Source: Pseudomonas sp. 10S4 | GTDB taxonomy: Bacteria > Pseudomonadota > Gammaproteobacteria > Pseudomonadales > Pseudomonadaceae | Assembly (NCBI RefSeq): GCF_034344865.1 | Contig: NZ_CP133774.1 | Coordinates: 6,448,001 to 6,512,000, forward strand | Length of the DNA stretch: 64,000 bases | Reading direction: 5' to 3' | Shown here: positions 8,465-17,205 of the stretch, one piece after another | How positions within the stretch are numbered: position 1 is the first letter of the stretch | Layout of the letters: the number at the start of each line of letters is the position of its first letter | The notes under the pieces: generated by a model | The model's database searches: none | What the model was told of the DNA's origin: nothing | Seen by the model: only the letters and a program-made list of their open reading frames with translations | Translations under genes and position numbers: made by a program

Positions 8465-9960
8465 CGCCCCTCCTCCACAGAATGATGGGCCATAGCGACG
8501 ATGTCGCTCTCGGTAATCGAATCGATGATCCGGCGTTCGTACTCAAGGTCTATCGAACGGCTGAGGATGTAATACGTCAGGCCCGACACCACCAATCCCA
8601 CCAGCCAGGCGATGTCCACGCCCTCCAGCATCCGCGCCAGCGGCCCGACGAACACTTCTTTGTTGGCGGCGGCATCAAAGATGTAGAAGAACGGCACCAT
8701 GGCGGCGAAGCCGATCAGGTACGAGACAATGCCGCGAAACTGCCAGGCGCCGTAAATGCCTTTGGGGGTGAAGAAATGCGGAATCGCGTAGCGGCCTTTG
8801 CGGACGAAGAAATAGTCCACCAGATTGACCGCGGTCCATGGCACGAGGAAGTACAGGAGCAACACCAGAAAAGTGTTCAGCAAGGCAATGCCATCGCCTT
8901 TGATCGCCAACACGCAGGTCAACAGAATGACGCTGATGGTGGTGATCGACATCACCCGGGCGCGGGGTGTCGGGGTGATCTTTTTGATCGAATCGACCCC
9001 CGTCAACAAGGTCAGCATGGCGCTATAGGTGTTGAGCGCGATGATCGGCAAAAAGCCCGCCACGGAGACCATCACCAACACATTGCCCAGACCCGGAATC
9101 ATCGAAGAGCCAACCTGATTCAGTGCCACCAATGCATCCACGGCTTTCAACTGCTGTGCAAGCCAGGCACCGAGGCCGATCATCCAGCCGCCCGACAACG
9201 AGGCACCGATGAAGACCGCCGCGATCAGTTTCGGTCGGCTGGTGTTTTTGGGCAGGTAGCGAGAATAGTCGGACACATAAGGTGCATAGGAAATGTTGTA
9301 GCTCGCGCCAATCGCAAACAGGGTGGCGAAGGCGACCCAGTTGAAGCCCAGGCCGGCGGCGGGTGTGACGCCCTGCTGACCGGCGCCGAACATCAACGCG
9401 ATCGTGACCAGTGCGTACAGTGGCAACGTGACCAACAGCGCCCACTTGAATGCCTTGTGCATCAGGTCGTGGCCGTAGATCGACAGCAGCGCGCCGATCA
9501 GCACAACCACAACCGCGACGATGGTCGGGTCCAGACCGAAGACGTGTTCGAGGCCGTTCATGATCAGCGAGATGTTCACCACGTTGAAGCCGACAAACAC
9601 AAACATTGTCGCCATCAACGCCAGGATCACCCCGCGATAGCCAAATTGGGCACGGGACTGGATCATTTGCGGAAGGCCCATTTCCGGACCTTGTGAGCCA
9701 TGAAACGCCATGAAAATGGTGCCGAACATGATGCCCAGTGCGCCGGCAATCAGGGTCCACAGCGCCGACAAGCCCAGGCTTGGGCCGACAAACCCGATGG
9801 AAATGGTGAAGAAGTGGAAGTTGCCCAGAAACCAGAAAGGTCCCTGGCTGCTGAGTTTGGCGTGACGTTCGTTTTCCGGAATGTAATCGATCGAGTGGCC
9901 TTCGATGGCCAACCCGCTACTCGCCTCGATGGCGTGCGCAGTTTGAGGGGACCCTGACAT
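8461..9960 (-). CDS. NCS1-family nucleobase/cytosine-type permease
   Basis: The 499-aa protein has about twelve hydrophobic segments and the pattern of nucleobase:cation symporter-1 proteins (purine, cytosine, allantoin, hydantoin permeases), including the N-terminal IDYIPENERHAK and GNFHFFTISIGFVGPSLGLS and the loop YAPYVSDYSRYLPKNTS. It would import a nitrogen-rich ring compound with a proton or sodium ion across the inner membrane. The coupled nitrilase-type hydrolase downstream points to a compound with a hydrolysable amide. The gene is divergent from a LysR regulator. Which compound is carried is unknown; cytosine-specific annotation (codB) would be over-precise. Confidence 0.85.
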   Translation of the reverse strand: MSGSPQTAHAIEASSGLAIEGHSIDYIPENERHAKLSSQGPFWFLGNFHFFTISIGFVGPSLGLSALWTLIAGALGIMFGTIFMAFHGSQGPEMGLPQMIQSRAQFGYRGVILALMATMFVFVGFNVVNISLIMNGLEHVFGLDPTIVAVVVVLIGALLSIYGHDLMHKAFKWALLVTLPLYALVTIALMFGAGQQGVTPAAGLGFNWVAFATLFAIGASYNISYAPYVSDYSRYLPKNTSRPKLIAAVFIGASLSGGWMIGLGAWLAQQLKAVDALVALNQVGSSMIPGLGNVLVMVSVAGFLPIIALNTYSAMLTLLTGVDSIKKITPTPRARVMSITTISVILLTCVLAIKGDGIALLNTFLVLLLYFLVPWTAVNLVDYFFVRKGRYAIPHFFTPKGIYGAWQFRGIVSYLIGFAAMVPFFYIFDAAANKEVFVGPLARMLEGVDIAWLVGLVVSGLTYYILSRSIDLEYERRIIDSITESDIVAMAHHSVEEGR

Positions 9961-10114
9961 ACGATTGTTCCTATGCGGTTAATTGTTTTTTTTGTGGGTG
10001 AAGCAGTCAGTTCGACGTCCAGATCAGGTGAAGCTCCAGAAAAAGCTAACGATGACGCTGATTTCATTGCAATGTAGGGCGTTGGTCGGGGCTATAAAAT
10101 ATTGCAGGCAAACT

Positions 10115-10142
10115 GTTCACATAGACGTTTATCTATGTGAAC
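10115..10142. promoter_or_regulatory. Perfect inverted repeat, likely LysR operator
   Basis: GTTCACATAG and CTATGTGAAC form perfect 10-bp arms separated by 8 bp, ending 18 bp before the LysR start codon. The site lies in the divergent gap between the NCS1 permease and the LysR gene. It is a good candidate for LysR autoregulation and for control of permease/nitrilase expression. Confidence 0.6.
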
Positions 10143-10159
10143 CACTCTCGGGAGTCTCC

Positions 10160-11062
10160 ATGCTGGGATCTGTATCGGAGTTGGATCTACGCCTGATCCG
10201 GGTATTTTTGACCGTTGTTGAAGCGGGCGGCATTTCAGCCGCACAAACGGCGCTCAACACCACGCAACCCACGATCAGCGCGCAATTGGCAACGCTGGAA
10301 GCGCGAGTGGGATTTCGTCTTTGCGAGCGTGGCCGTGGCGGGTTTTCGGTGACGCCCAAGGGCGGTCAGTTTGTCGAGGCGGCCCGCCGATTACTGGCCG
10401 CCGCCGAAGGTTTCCGGATTGAAGTCCAGCACATCAACCGAAAGGTGTCGGGCAACATCAACATTGGCCTGCTCGGTCAAATCGATCCTGTTGCCAATAA
10501 GAAAATCGCCCTGGCCATCGCCCGTTTACGCTCTCGGCATGAGGGCCTGTATTTCCACTTCACCGAGCTGTCGTCATCGCTGCTGGAAGAGAAAATCATC
10601 AACAGCCATATCGATCTGGCGATCGGTTACTTCTGGCACCGCTTGCCCAACATCGACTACTTCCCGCTGTTCCAGGAAACCCAAATCGCTTATTGCGCGC
10701 CCACTCACCCGCTGTTCGAACACGTAGGCGAGTTGACCAGAGAGGAAGTCGCCGGGCATGACTGGGTATGGCCCAGCCATCCTTTGCCGGAAATGCCGGC
10801 ACCGGCCTCAATTGAACGTTTGACGGTGCTCACCGACAGCATGGACGGCGCCGCGCTGCTGATTCTGTCGGGCCAACACTTGGGGTTTCTGCCGCAGCAC
10901 TATGCGGCGAAGCATGAACAATTGGGGCAGTTGCATCCGCTCAATCCTGAGCTTCTACGCTATGAGGTCGGCTTTCACGCGGCAGTACGACACTCTGCCC
11001 GGCAGCGGGATTTGGTGAGTGCCTTCCTGAGCGAGTTGATCGAGATTTTCGGTTCGCCGTAA
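10160..11062 (+). CDS. LysR-family transcriptional regulator
   Basis: A 300-aa LysR regulator with the N-terminal winged helix at residues about 5-65 (RLIRVFLTVVEAGGISAAQT then TTQPTISAQLATLEARVGF) and a type 2 periplasmic-binding-like sensor domain after residue 90. The ATG at 10160 follows a GGGAG site; the longer open frame upstream would include the inverted-repeat operator and is rejected. It is divergent from the NCS1 permease and nitrilase genes, so it probably activates their uptake and hydrolysis pathway when the substrate is present. The inducer is unknown. Confidence 0.9.
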   Translation: MLGSVSELDLRLIRVFLTVVEAGGISAAQTALNTTQPTISAQLATLEARVGFRLCERGRGGFSVTPKGGQFVEAARRLLAAAEGFRIEVQHINRKVSGNINIGLLGQIDPVANKKIALAIARLRSRHEGLYFHFTELSSSLLEEKIINSHIDLAIGYFWHRLPNIDYFPLFQETQIAYCAPTHPLFEHVGELTREEVAGHDWVWPSHPLPEMPAPASIERLTVLTDSMDGAALLILSGQHLGFLPQHYAAKHEQLGQLHPLNPELLRYEVGFHAAVRHSARQRDLVSAFLSELIEIFGSP

Positions 11063-11208
11063 ATTCGCACTTTGCGTGGCAACATCCTTGCTGTGGGAAT
11101 CAGACGATTCGCACGGTCGCATCTGGCTCATTCGCTGTATAGTTTTGTATATTACGAACCCGAATCCCCCCAAGTCCTTCTCATGCCCCTGTCTTTCGTT
11201 CCTTCTCC

Positions 11209-11850
11209 ATGACCAGCATCCGCCAACGCAATCAGCGGCTGATCCTGGCCGCCGCCAGCGAAGAGTTTGCCGCCAAAGGCTTCGACGCCACCCAGACCCT
11301 GGACATCGCGCTGCGCGCGGGGCTGCCGAAGGCGAATCTTTATTACTACTTCCAGAGCAAGGAGAACCTCTACGCCAAGGTGCTGCTCGGGTTTGTCGAG
11401 CCGTTGCTGGAGGCCTCGGCGGTATTGCGCGAGAGCGATGATCCGATGGTGGGGTTGCAGGCTTACATCGCGGCGCGGATACGAATCGCGCGGGAGCATC
11501 CGCACATTGCCAAGGTGTTCAGCGGTGAGTTGTTGCTCGGCGGTCGGCAGTTGCCTGAGGAGTGTCGGGATTTGTTGTATGCCGAGGCTCAGCGCAATGT
11601 CGAGTGCCTGCGCAGCTGGATCGAGCGCGGGCTGCTGGCGCCGGTGGATCCGGAGCATTTGATGTTGTTTATCTGGTCGGCGACGCGCACGTATACCAAT
11701 CTGGGTTGGCAGATGGCGCATATCACTGGTCGGCAGGTGCCGGAGGATGCGGATTATTCACAGGCGGCGGCGACGATTACCCGGTTGGTGTTGGGCGGTG
11801 TGGTGCCGCAGAGGGTTGGGGCGATAGGCGGGTTGTTGTTTGCGACTTGA
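11209..11850 (+). CDS. TetR-family regulator with RutR/YcdC-like C-terminal domain
   Basis: The 213-aa protein starts MTSIRQRNQRLILAAASEEF. Its DNA-binding domain spans residues about 10-55 (TLDIALRAGLPKANLYYYFQ), and the C-terminal half (AREHPHIAKVFSGELLLGG, LFIWSATRTYTNLGWQM) is the YcdC/RutR type found in regulators of pyrimidine or related nitrogen metabolism. This fits the nearby nucleobase-type permease and amidase-type hydrolases, but a link is inference. It is preceded by an AT-rich stretch (TATAGTTTTGTATATTAC) that could hold its promoter, and followed by a REP element. Confidence 0.8.
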   Translation: MTSIRQRNQRLILAAASEEFAAKGFDATQTLDIALRAGLPKANLYYYFQSKENLYAKVLLGFVEPLLEASAVLRESDDPMVGLQAYIAARIRIAREHPHIAKVFSGELLLGGRQLPEECRDLLYAEAQRNVECLRSWIERGLLAPVDPEHLMLFIWSATRTYTNLGWQMAHITGRQVPEDADYSQAAATITRLVLGGVVPQRVGAIGGLLFAT

Positions 11851-11865
11851 GTTTTTTGGGGGGCT

Positions 11866-11915
11866 GCTGCGCAGCCCAGCGCGAGCAAGCTCGCTCGCCA
11901 CAGGGAAGCTCGCTC
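11866..11915. repeat. REP element (degenerate)
   Basis: Contains GCGAGCAAGCTCGCTCGCCA with flanking partial copies, the core of the Pseudomonas REP family seen several times in this window. It lies between two convergent genes. Confidence 0.6.
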
Positions 11916-11937
11916 GACGGAAAATTCTGGAATGGTT

Positions 11938-12471
11938 TTAGAGGTGGATTTTGGCGGTGGGCAGGACGTCGATCCGTGCCACGGGACCCGTCAAATGCGC
12001 CAGGTCTGCGTTGTGCTCGGCGATGATGTCTTCGGCCGAAAGATTACCGTTGTCGACGGTGGAATGCGCATCGGCGACGAGCACAACGTCATAGCCCAGG
12101 TTGAGGGCCTGGCGGACGGTGGCGTTGACGCAATAGTCGGTTTGCAAGCCGCAGATGATCAGTCGATCAGTGCCCTGCTCATGCAGCAATGCTTGTAGAT
12201 GAGTCTGGTAGAACGAATCCCGCGTGGTTTTGCGCACACGCAGGTCTTGCGGCGAAGTCTCCAGGCTTTCGGCCAGTTGCCAACCCGGGGAGCCGTGTTG
12301 CAGCAGATCATCCTTTGCTTCGTGCTGGATCAGGATTACCGGAATCCCGGCTTCTCTGGCCTTGGTGCTCAGGCTGTTGATGTTCTCGATAACGCGTTTG
12401 ATGTCGAAGCATTCGTACTCGCCGGTGCACAAGGCGTGTTGGACGTCGATGATCAGCAGTGCAGTGGTCAT
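11938..12471 (-). CDS. Isochorismatase-like cysteine hydrolase
   Basis: The 177-aa protein has the isochorismatase/nicotinamidase fold signatures: Asp in TALLIIDVQHALCTG, a Lys in DLRVRKTTRDSFYQT, and the nucleophile Cys in IICGLQTDYCVNATVRQAL. Family members hydrolyse amides, ureides or isochorismate; this one is generic. The ATG at 12471 follows an AAGG site and starts directly at the first beta strand; the alternative 8-codon extension is less likely. It is convergent with the TetR gene. Substrate unknown; the presence of another amidase-type gene and a permease nearby makes nitrogen scavenging plausible. Confidence 0.8.
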   Translation of the reverse strand: MTTALLIIDVQHALCTGEYECFDIKRVIENINSLSTKAREAGIPVILIQHEAKDDLLQHGSPGWQLAESLETSPQDLRVRKTTRDSFYQTHLQALLHEQGTDRLIICGLQTDYCVNATVRQALNLGYDVVLVADAHSTVDNGNLSAEDIIAEHNADLAHLTGPVARIDVLPTAKIHL

Positions 12472-12535
12472 GGCGGGGGCCTTAAAGTAGTCCATCAGAT
12501 TAAGGGGTACGCAACCTGCTCACTGGAGGCCGAAC

Positions 12536-13036
12536 ATGGATCGCGTACCGTCGATAATGCCGCAAAACGCTGCTGTATAGAACAGCCCCGCACCGCCGCT
12601 TGCCGATAATGGGACAGCCCTCTCAGCGCCGCTAAGCACCCTCACCGCCGGTTACGGCAGTACCGAAACCGCGGGCAAGGACAGTTCACAAACCGCCGGC
12701 GATCGCAGTAAATTGATCGTTGGTAAGGACAGCACCCAAATCGCCGGCGACCGCGCCAAGCTGACGGCGGGTGATGACTGTACGTTGATGGGCGACGATA
12801 AAAGCGTTTTGACCGCGGGCAAAAACAGCATCCTGGTGGGCGGTGCCCGCAGCAAACTGATTGGCAGCCTGGGTTCGACCCTGACCGGCGGCGAGAACGC
12901 GACGCTGATTTTTCGATGCTGGAACGGCAAGCGCTACAAGAATGTCGTGGCGCGTACGGGCAAGGATGGCGTGGAGGCGCATGTGCCATATCAGGTGGAT
13001 GAGGCGGATAACCTTGTCAGCAAAACAGACGAATAA
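12536..13036 (+). pseudogene. ina: Ice nucleation protein remnant (C-terminal coils and cap), interrupted by TAG
   Basis: The reading frame encodes an ice-nucleation-protein C-terminus. It has five 16-residue coils (GYGSTETAGKDSSQTA, GDRSKLIVGKDSTQIA, GDRAKLTAGDDCTLMG and so on), then SKLIGSLGSTLTGGENATLI and the cap FRCWNGKRYKNVVARTGKDG. This matches the Arg-containing end coils and cap of InaZ/InaK proteins. Only the first coil keeps a TxT water-ordering motif. The N-terminal membrane-associated domain and the dozens of central repeats are gone. An ATG at 12536 with GGAGG upstream is in frame but meets TAG at codon 15 (12578-12580). Without readthrough only a TTG at 12713 or an ATG at 12788 could start a product. 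I call it a decayed gene. Confidence 0.85.
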
Positions 13037-13047
13037 GTAACGCCGCA

Positions 13048-13143
13048 CCTGTAGGAGCTGCCGAAGGTTTGGGCCGCATTCGGACGATCTTTTGATCTTG
13101 TTTTTAGACGCGAAGATCAAAAGATCGTCCGAGCTCCTACGGG
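13048..13143. repeat. Inverted repeat of the GATCTTTTGATC/CTCCTAC type
   Basis: Left arm TCGGACGATCTTTTGATCTT and right arm AAGATCAAAAGATCGTCCGA are complementary, flanked by CTGTAGGAGCTGCCG and GAGCTCCTACGGG. It is a Pseudomonas intergenic repeat hairpin that overlaps the last codons of the Fic gene and could act as a terminator for the convergent genes. Confidence 0.7.
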
Positions 13144-14477
13144 ACAGCGCGCAGGAAGAACACCCACTCTCGCCCCATCTTGCGCTTCTCGAACACCTTC
13201 AACTCGACCAGCCCGTTCAGGGTGGCCGAGGCGGTGTTGTAAGAGCAGTCCAGATTCTCCTTCACATTGACCGCCGTAAACTCTTTGGCCATGCCACTTT
13301 TGGCCACTTGGTAGACGGCTCGTTGCTTTTCGGTGAACTGGTCAAATAAACCTGACGCCATCAGCCATCGATCAAAATCCGCGGTGTACGCCAGACTTTT
13401 TCGATAGGCCTCGGTAAAACCAGTGACGGCTCGCAAGATGACTGAACACTGGAAATCGATAAAGTAAGTCAGGTCCAGATCGTCAGCTTCGGTGTGCAGA
13501 TACGAGCGCCCGTATTTCACCGGTGCATTGCGCAGCAAGATGCTGATGGCTATGTAGCGAAAGGCTGAAAAATCATTCTTGAACATGAACCAATAAAACA
13601 GAGCCCGAGCGACTCGGCCGTTGCCATCGCGAAAAGGATGCTCATAACCCAAGGCGAAATGCAGTGCGATGGCTTTGATCAAAGGATGAATGTAGTCCGG
13701 GTGAGTGGGGGCGTTGTGGGATTGGTTGATCCAACTCGAAAGCACCTGCAAGCGAGAGGCAAGCCCCGCAGCAGGAGGCGGCGTATGAACCGTATTGCCC
13801 TCGCCATCCTGCACCACAACTTCATCGTTTTTCCTGAACGTCGCCGGCGAGTATTGCTCGTCATTGATCCCTTCGACCCCTACCCGATGGATTGCCGCGA
13901 TCAATGCTTCGCTCAAGGGCTCATCGCGTTTTTCCCAGGCAAAATTCATCATCTTGTAGTTGCCGATGACCATTCGCTCATCCGGCGTACGCGGCAGGCG
14001 CTTGCGTTTAAGCATGTCCTTGGCCACGCGGGTGGTGGTTGCCGCCCCTTCCAATTGGCTACTGCTGATGGCTTCGTCTTCGATCAGATCGTTGAGTAGA
14101 TAGCTGAAGTGCGCGTGCTCACCAATCTGACTGGTCATGTACTCCAGCGCCGCGGTCGTGGCTTGGCGGTCGACGGCCGAAATGGCCTTTTGCGCGAGCG
14201 GCGTACACACGAACTTGCCGCACTGGACAGGCTCACCCAATGGCAACAGGGCGGAGTATTGCGCAATCCTGGCCTTCTTGACCAAGGCCCAGCACAAGTT
14301 CGAATCCAGCCCCGGCGCCCAGCGATAACGCAACTCATCAAAAGGAAGGTAGCGCCCCAGATCATCCAGAGGCTTGAGCAGAGCCAGGTAATCCGGGAGG
14401 CGTTCCTTGTGGGGTGATTGCGCCAACAGGTCAAATACCGGATCGAACCTGCCCTTCAGGACGGGGGCCTTTTTCAT
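13137..14477 (-). CDS. Fic-domain protein (probable AMP transferase)
   Basis: The 446-aa protein has the Fic catalytic motif HPFRDGNGR with the catalytic His at about residue 280. An N-terminal inhibitory helix motif of the [S/T]xxxE[G/N] type (SSSQLEG, Glu at about 143) indicates an intramolecularly inhibited class II Fic enzyme that AMPylates target proteins once relieved. A C-terminal winged-helix segment (residues about 385-446) resembles the HTH of DUF4172/Fic-HTH proteins. I use the ATG at 14477 (MKKAPVLKGRFD); a TTG eight codons upstream is the alternative. It is a single gene with no adjacent antitoxin, which fits the built-in inhibitor. Targets are unknown. Confidence 0.88.
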   Translation of the reverse strand: MKKAPVLKGRFDPVFDLLAQSPHKERLPDYLALLKPLDDLGRYLPFDELRYRWAPGLDSNLCWALVKKARIAQYSALLPLGEPVQCGKFVCTPLAQKAISAVDRQATTAALEYMTSQIGEHAHFSYLLNDLIEDEAISSSQLEGAATTTRVAKDMLKRKRLPRTPDERMVIGNYKMMNFAWEKRDEPLSEALIAAIHRVGVEGINDEQYSPATFRKNDEVVVQDGEGNTVHTPPPAAGLASRLQVLSSWINQSHNAPTHPDYIHPLIKAIALHFALGYEHPFRDGNGRVARALFYWFMFKNDFSAFRYIAISILLRNAPVKYGRSYLHTEADDLDLTYFIDFQCSVILRAVTGFTEAYRKSLAYTADFDRWLMASGLFDQFTEKQRAVYQVAKSGMAKEFTAVNVKENLDCSYNTASATLNGLVELKVFEKRKMGREWVFFLRAVP

Positions 14478-14667
14478 AATGGCTGTCTCAAAAGCTCTCA
14501 AAACCGAGGCTCAAGTACAGCATTCAGATAGCTCTGACTCAATATCAGAGCATTCTGAAATACGTGTAGGACTTGCAGCAGGCTACGATTTTTTTGAAAC
14601 AACGCTCCATAAGGCTTGAGGACCACCCTCACCCTGGACGAGGGCTCGGGTGGCCTCCGATCCTGTC

Positions 14668-16395
14668 TCAGTAACCCAACGACAACCCGGTATTCCTGCG
14701 TGGATCATTCGCCCCATAGAAGCGATTCTTGCCCACCGGCTTGCCTCCCAGCGAAGGTGCCCCGACCAGAATCGCCGCCACATGATTGGCATCCTGTGGC
14801 TTGGCAAATTTATGCCCCCAACTTTCGAGGATCTTCACCGTATCCGGACTGGTGGTGAAGGTCTCCAGGTTGGTCTCTTCCGGCAACCACTGCTGGTGGA
14901 AACGCGGCGCATCCACGGCTTCCTGAATGTTCATGCCGTAGTCGATCACGTTGAGGATGGTCAGCAAGGTCGCGGTGATGATGCGGCTACCTCCAGGGGT
15001 GCCGACGACCATGACCACTTTGCCGTCCTTGGTGACGATGGTCGGGCTCATCGACGACAACGGCGCCTTGCCGGGCGCGATGGCATTGGCCTCGCCTTGC
15101 ACCAGGCCGTACATGTTTGGCACGCCGATTTTCGAAGTGAAGTCGTCCATTTCATCGTTGAGGATCACCCCGGTTTTGCTGGCCATGACGCCGGCGCCGA
15201 ACCAGTCGTTGAGGGTGTAGGTCATCGACACCGCGTTGCCCCACTTGTCGACGATGGAGAAGTGCGTGGTGTTGCTGCCCTCATGCGGCGCTACGCCAGG
15301 TTTGATCTCGCGGGACACGCCAGCCTTTTGCGGTTCGATGGCGGCGCGCAGTTTGGTCGCGTAGTTTTTGTCGAGCAGGTGGGCGATCGGATTTTTCACG
15401 AAGTCCGGGTCGCCGAGGTAGCTGTTGCGGTCCACATAGGCGTGGCGCATCGCTTCAATCTGATAATGCATGCCTTGGGCCGAGTGGTAGCCCAAGTCTT
15501 TCATCGGGTAGCCGTCGAGGATGTTCATGATCTCGCAAATCACCACGCCGCCGGAGCTTGGCGGTGGCGCCGAGACCACGTGGTAGCCGCGATAATCGCA
15601 CTCCACCGGGGCCAGTTCACGGGTCTTGTATTTATCGAGGTCGGCCTGGGTGATGATGCCTTTGTTGGCCTGGCTGGACGTGACGATCGCGTCGGCCACC
15701 CAACCTTTATAGAAACCGTCGGCGCCCTTCTCGGAGATCTCCCGCAGGGTTTTGCCCAGGTCTTTTTGCACCAGCTTCTGCCCGACTTGCATCGGCTCGC
15801 CGTTACTCAGGAAGATCGAACCCGAATCGCGCATGTCCTTCTTGAACACGTCAGTCGCGGTTTCCAGCAGATCGACATCTCCCTGCTCCAGCACGAAGCC
15901 TTCTTCGGCGAACTTGATCGCCGGGGCGATCACTTCCTTGCGAGGTTTGGTGCCGTATTTGCTCAGGGCCAGCTCCATGCCGGACACAGTGCCCGGCACG
16001 CCCACGGCCAAGTGGCCACGGGTGCTCAGGTCCGGGACGACATTGCCGTCCTTGTCCAGATACATGTTGGCGGTGGCCGCCAGCGGGGCTTTTTCGCGGA
16101 AATCGAGGAAGGTCTTGCGCCCGTCCGCCAGTTGAATGGTCATGAAACCACCGCCGCCCAGGTTGCCCGCCGCGGGATAAACCACCGCCAGCGCATAGGC
16201 GACCGCGACGGCGGCATCTACGGCGTTGCCGCCGTTCTTGAGTTCATCCACGCCCACGTGAGTGGCCAGATGCTGGGCGGTGACCACCATGCCGTTTTCG
16301 GCTGCAACCGGGGCCACGGAGGCGGCGTAAGCACTGAGGCAACTGAGCGCCAATGAGGTCGCTATCAGCGATTTGGCAAAAGGTTCGAACGTCAT
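14668..16395 (-). CDS. ggt: Gamma-glutamyltransferase precursor
   Basis: The 575-aa preproenzyme carries a signal peptide of about 24 residues (cleavage near SAYA) and is exported to the periplasm, where it autocleaves into two subunits and removes the gamma-glutamyl group from glutathione and related compounds. The nucleophile of the small subunit is the first Thr of TTHFSIVDKWGNAVS at about residue 376, and the glycine-rich substrate loop GGSRIITATLL is present. Length is standard. It has its own promoter region in the 150-bp gap shared with the divergent ogt gene; no operon partner is visible. Confidence 0.95.
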   Translation of the reverse strand: MTFEPFAKSLIATSLALSCLSAYAASVAPVAAENGMVVTAQHLATHVGVDELKNGGNAVDAAVAVAYALAVVYPAAGNLGGGGFMTIQLADGRKTFLDFREKAPLAATANMYLDKDGNVVPDLSTRGHLAVGVPGTVSGMELALSKYGTKPRKEVIAPAIKFAEEGFVLEQGDVDLLETATDVFKKDMRDSGSIFLSNGEPMQVGQKLVQKDLGKTLREISEKGADGFYKGWVADAIVTSSQANKGIITQADLDKYKTRELAPVECDYRGYHVVSAPPPSSGGVVICEIMNILDGYPMKDLGYHSAQGMHYQIEAMRHAYVDRNSYLGDPDFVKNPIAHLLDKNYATKLRAAIEPQKAGVSREIKPGVAPHEGSNTTHFSIVDKWGNAVSMTYTLNDWFGAGVMASKTGVILNDEMDDFTSKIGVPNMYGLVQGEANAIAPGKAPLSSMSPTIVTKDGKVVMVVGTPGGSRIITATLLTILNVIDYGMNIQEAVDAPRFHQQWLPEETNLETFTTSPDTVKILESWGHKFAKPQDANHVAAILVGAPSLGGKPVGKNRFYGANDPRRNTGLSLGY

Positions 16396-16545
16396 GATTC
16401 GGTCTCTTTTTTTGTTTTTAGGCTCTGTATCAAACAGAGGGAACGCTTCAAGAGCACTAGCCAGTATGGCTGGGATTGCGTATTGCGCCTCTCTGATCAG
16501 GCAGTATGCTGAGCGCCTGTTCAGCCTTTTTCGGAGTCCGCCGGC

Positions 16546-17063
16546 ATGACCTACACCTGCACCACCATGCCCTCCCCGGTCGGCGAGTTGAAGCTGGTCG
16601 CGAACGGCTCAAGACTGGCGGCCATCCTCTGGGAAAACGACAAACCAAACCGAGTACGGCTCGGGCCGATGACTGAAGCAGCGGACAATCCGATCCTGAT
16701 GCGCGCGGTTAAACAGTTGCAGGAATACTTTGCCGGCACGCGCAATCAGTTCGATCTGGAGCTGGATTTTGTCGGGACCGAGTTCCAGAAGAAGGTCTGG
16801 CAAGCGCTGCTGACCATTCCCTTTGGCGAGACCCGTAGCTATAGCCAGATTGCCGAACAGATTGGCAATCCGAGTGCAGTTCGGGCCGTGGGTGCGGCGA
16901 ATGGCAAGAACCCGATCTCGATTGTCGCGCCGTGTCATCGGGTGATTGGGGCGTCGGGGAAGTTGACGGGGTTTGCCGGGGGCTTGGGGCGAAGGAGCGA
17001 TTGTTGACGCTGGAAGGATGTGAGTGGTCGGGAGCGGCCAGCAGAACGGGCGATCTGTTTTGA
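16546..17063 (+). CDS. ogt: Methylated-DNA--protein-cysteine methyltransferase, frameshifted near 3' end
   Basis: This enzyme removes methyl groups from O6-methylguanine by transfer to its own cysteine (PCHRV, Cys at about residue 130). As read, the frame stops after 153 aa, at 17007, just past LTGFAGGLG. One more G in the GGGG run at 16986-16989 restores GLGAKERLLTLEG, the usual family ending, and a stop at 17063 (172 aa). The catalytic domain is intact either way. The gene is divergent from ggt and followed by a REP pair. Confidence 0.88.
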
Positions 17064-17074
17064 CAAATCGATCT

Positions 17075-17189
17075 TTGTGGCGAGGGAGCTTGCTCCCGCT
17101 CCAGTGCGCAGCGCTGGCAAAAATCCTTGGTTTAGGCCGCTTCGCAGCCCAGCGTCGGATCGCCGCCCGGAGCAAGCTCGCTCGCCACA
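17075..17189. repeat. REP pair (inverted)
   Basis: TTGTGGCGAGGGAGCTTGCT at the left and an imperfect inverted copy ending CTCGCTCGCCACA at the right surround a roughly 60-bp spacer. It lies between convergent ogt and nudK. Confidence 0.75.
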
Positions 17190-17205
17190 CTGGACCGCGT
17201 CAGTT

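Noticed and set aside
12620..13036. Short tandem repeats that might be a CRISPR array
   Set aside because: The 48-bp periodicity is coding and translates into ice-nucleation coils; repeats are imperfect and have no unique spacers or cas genes.
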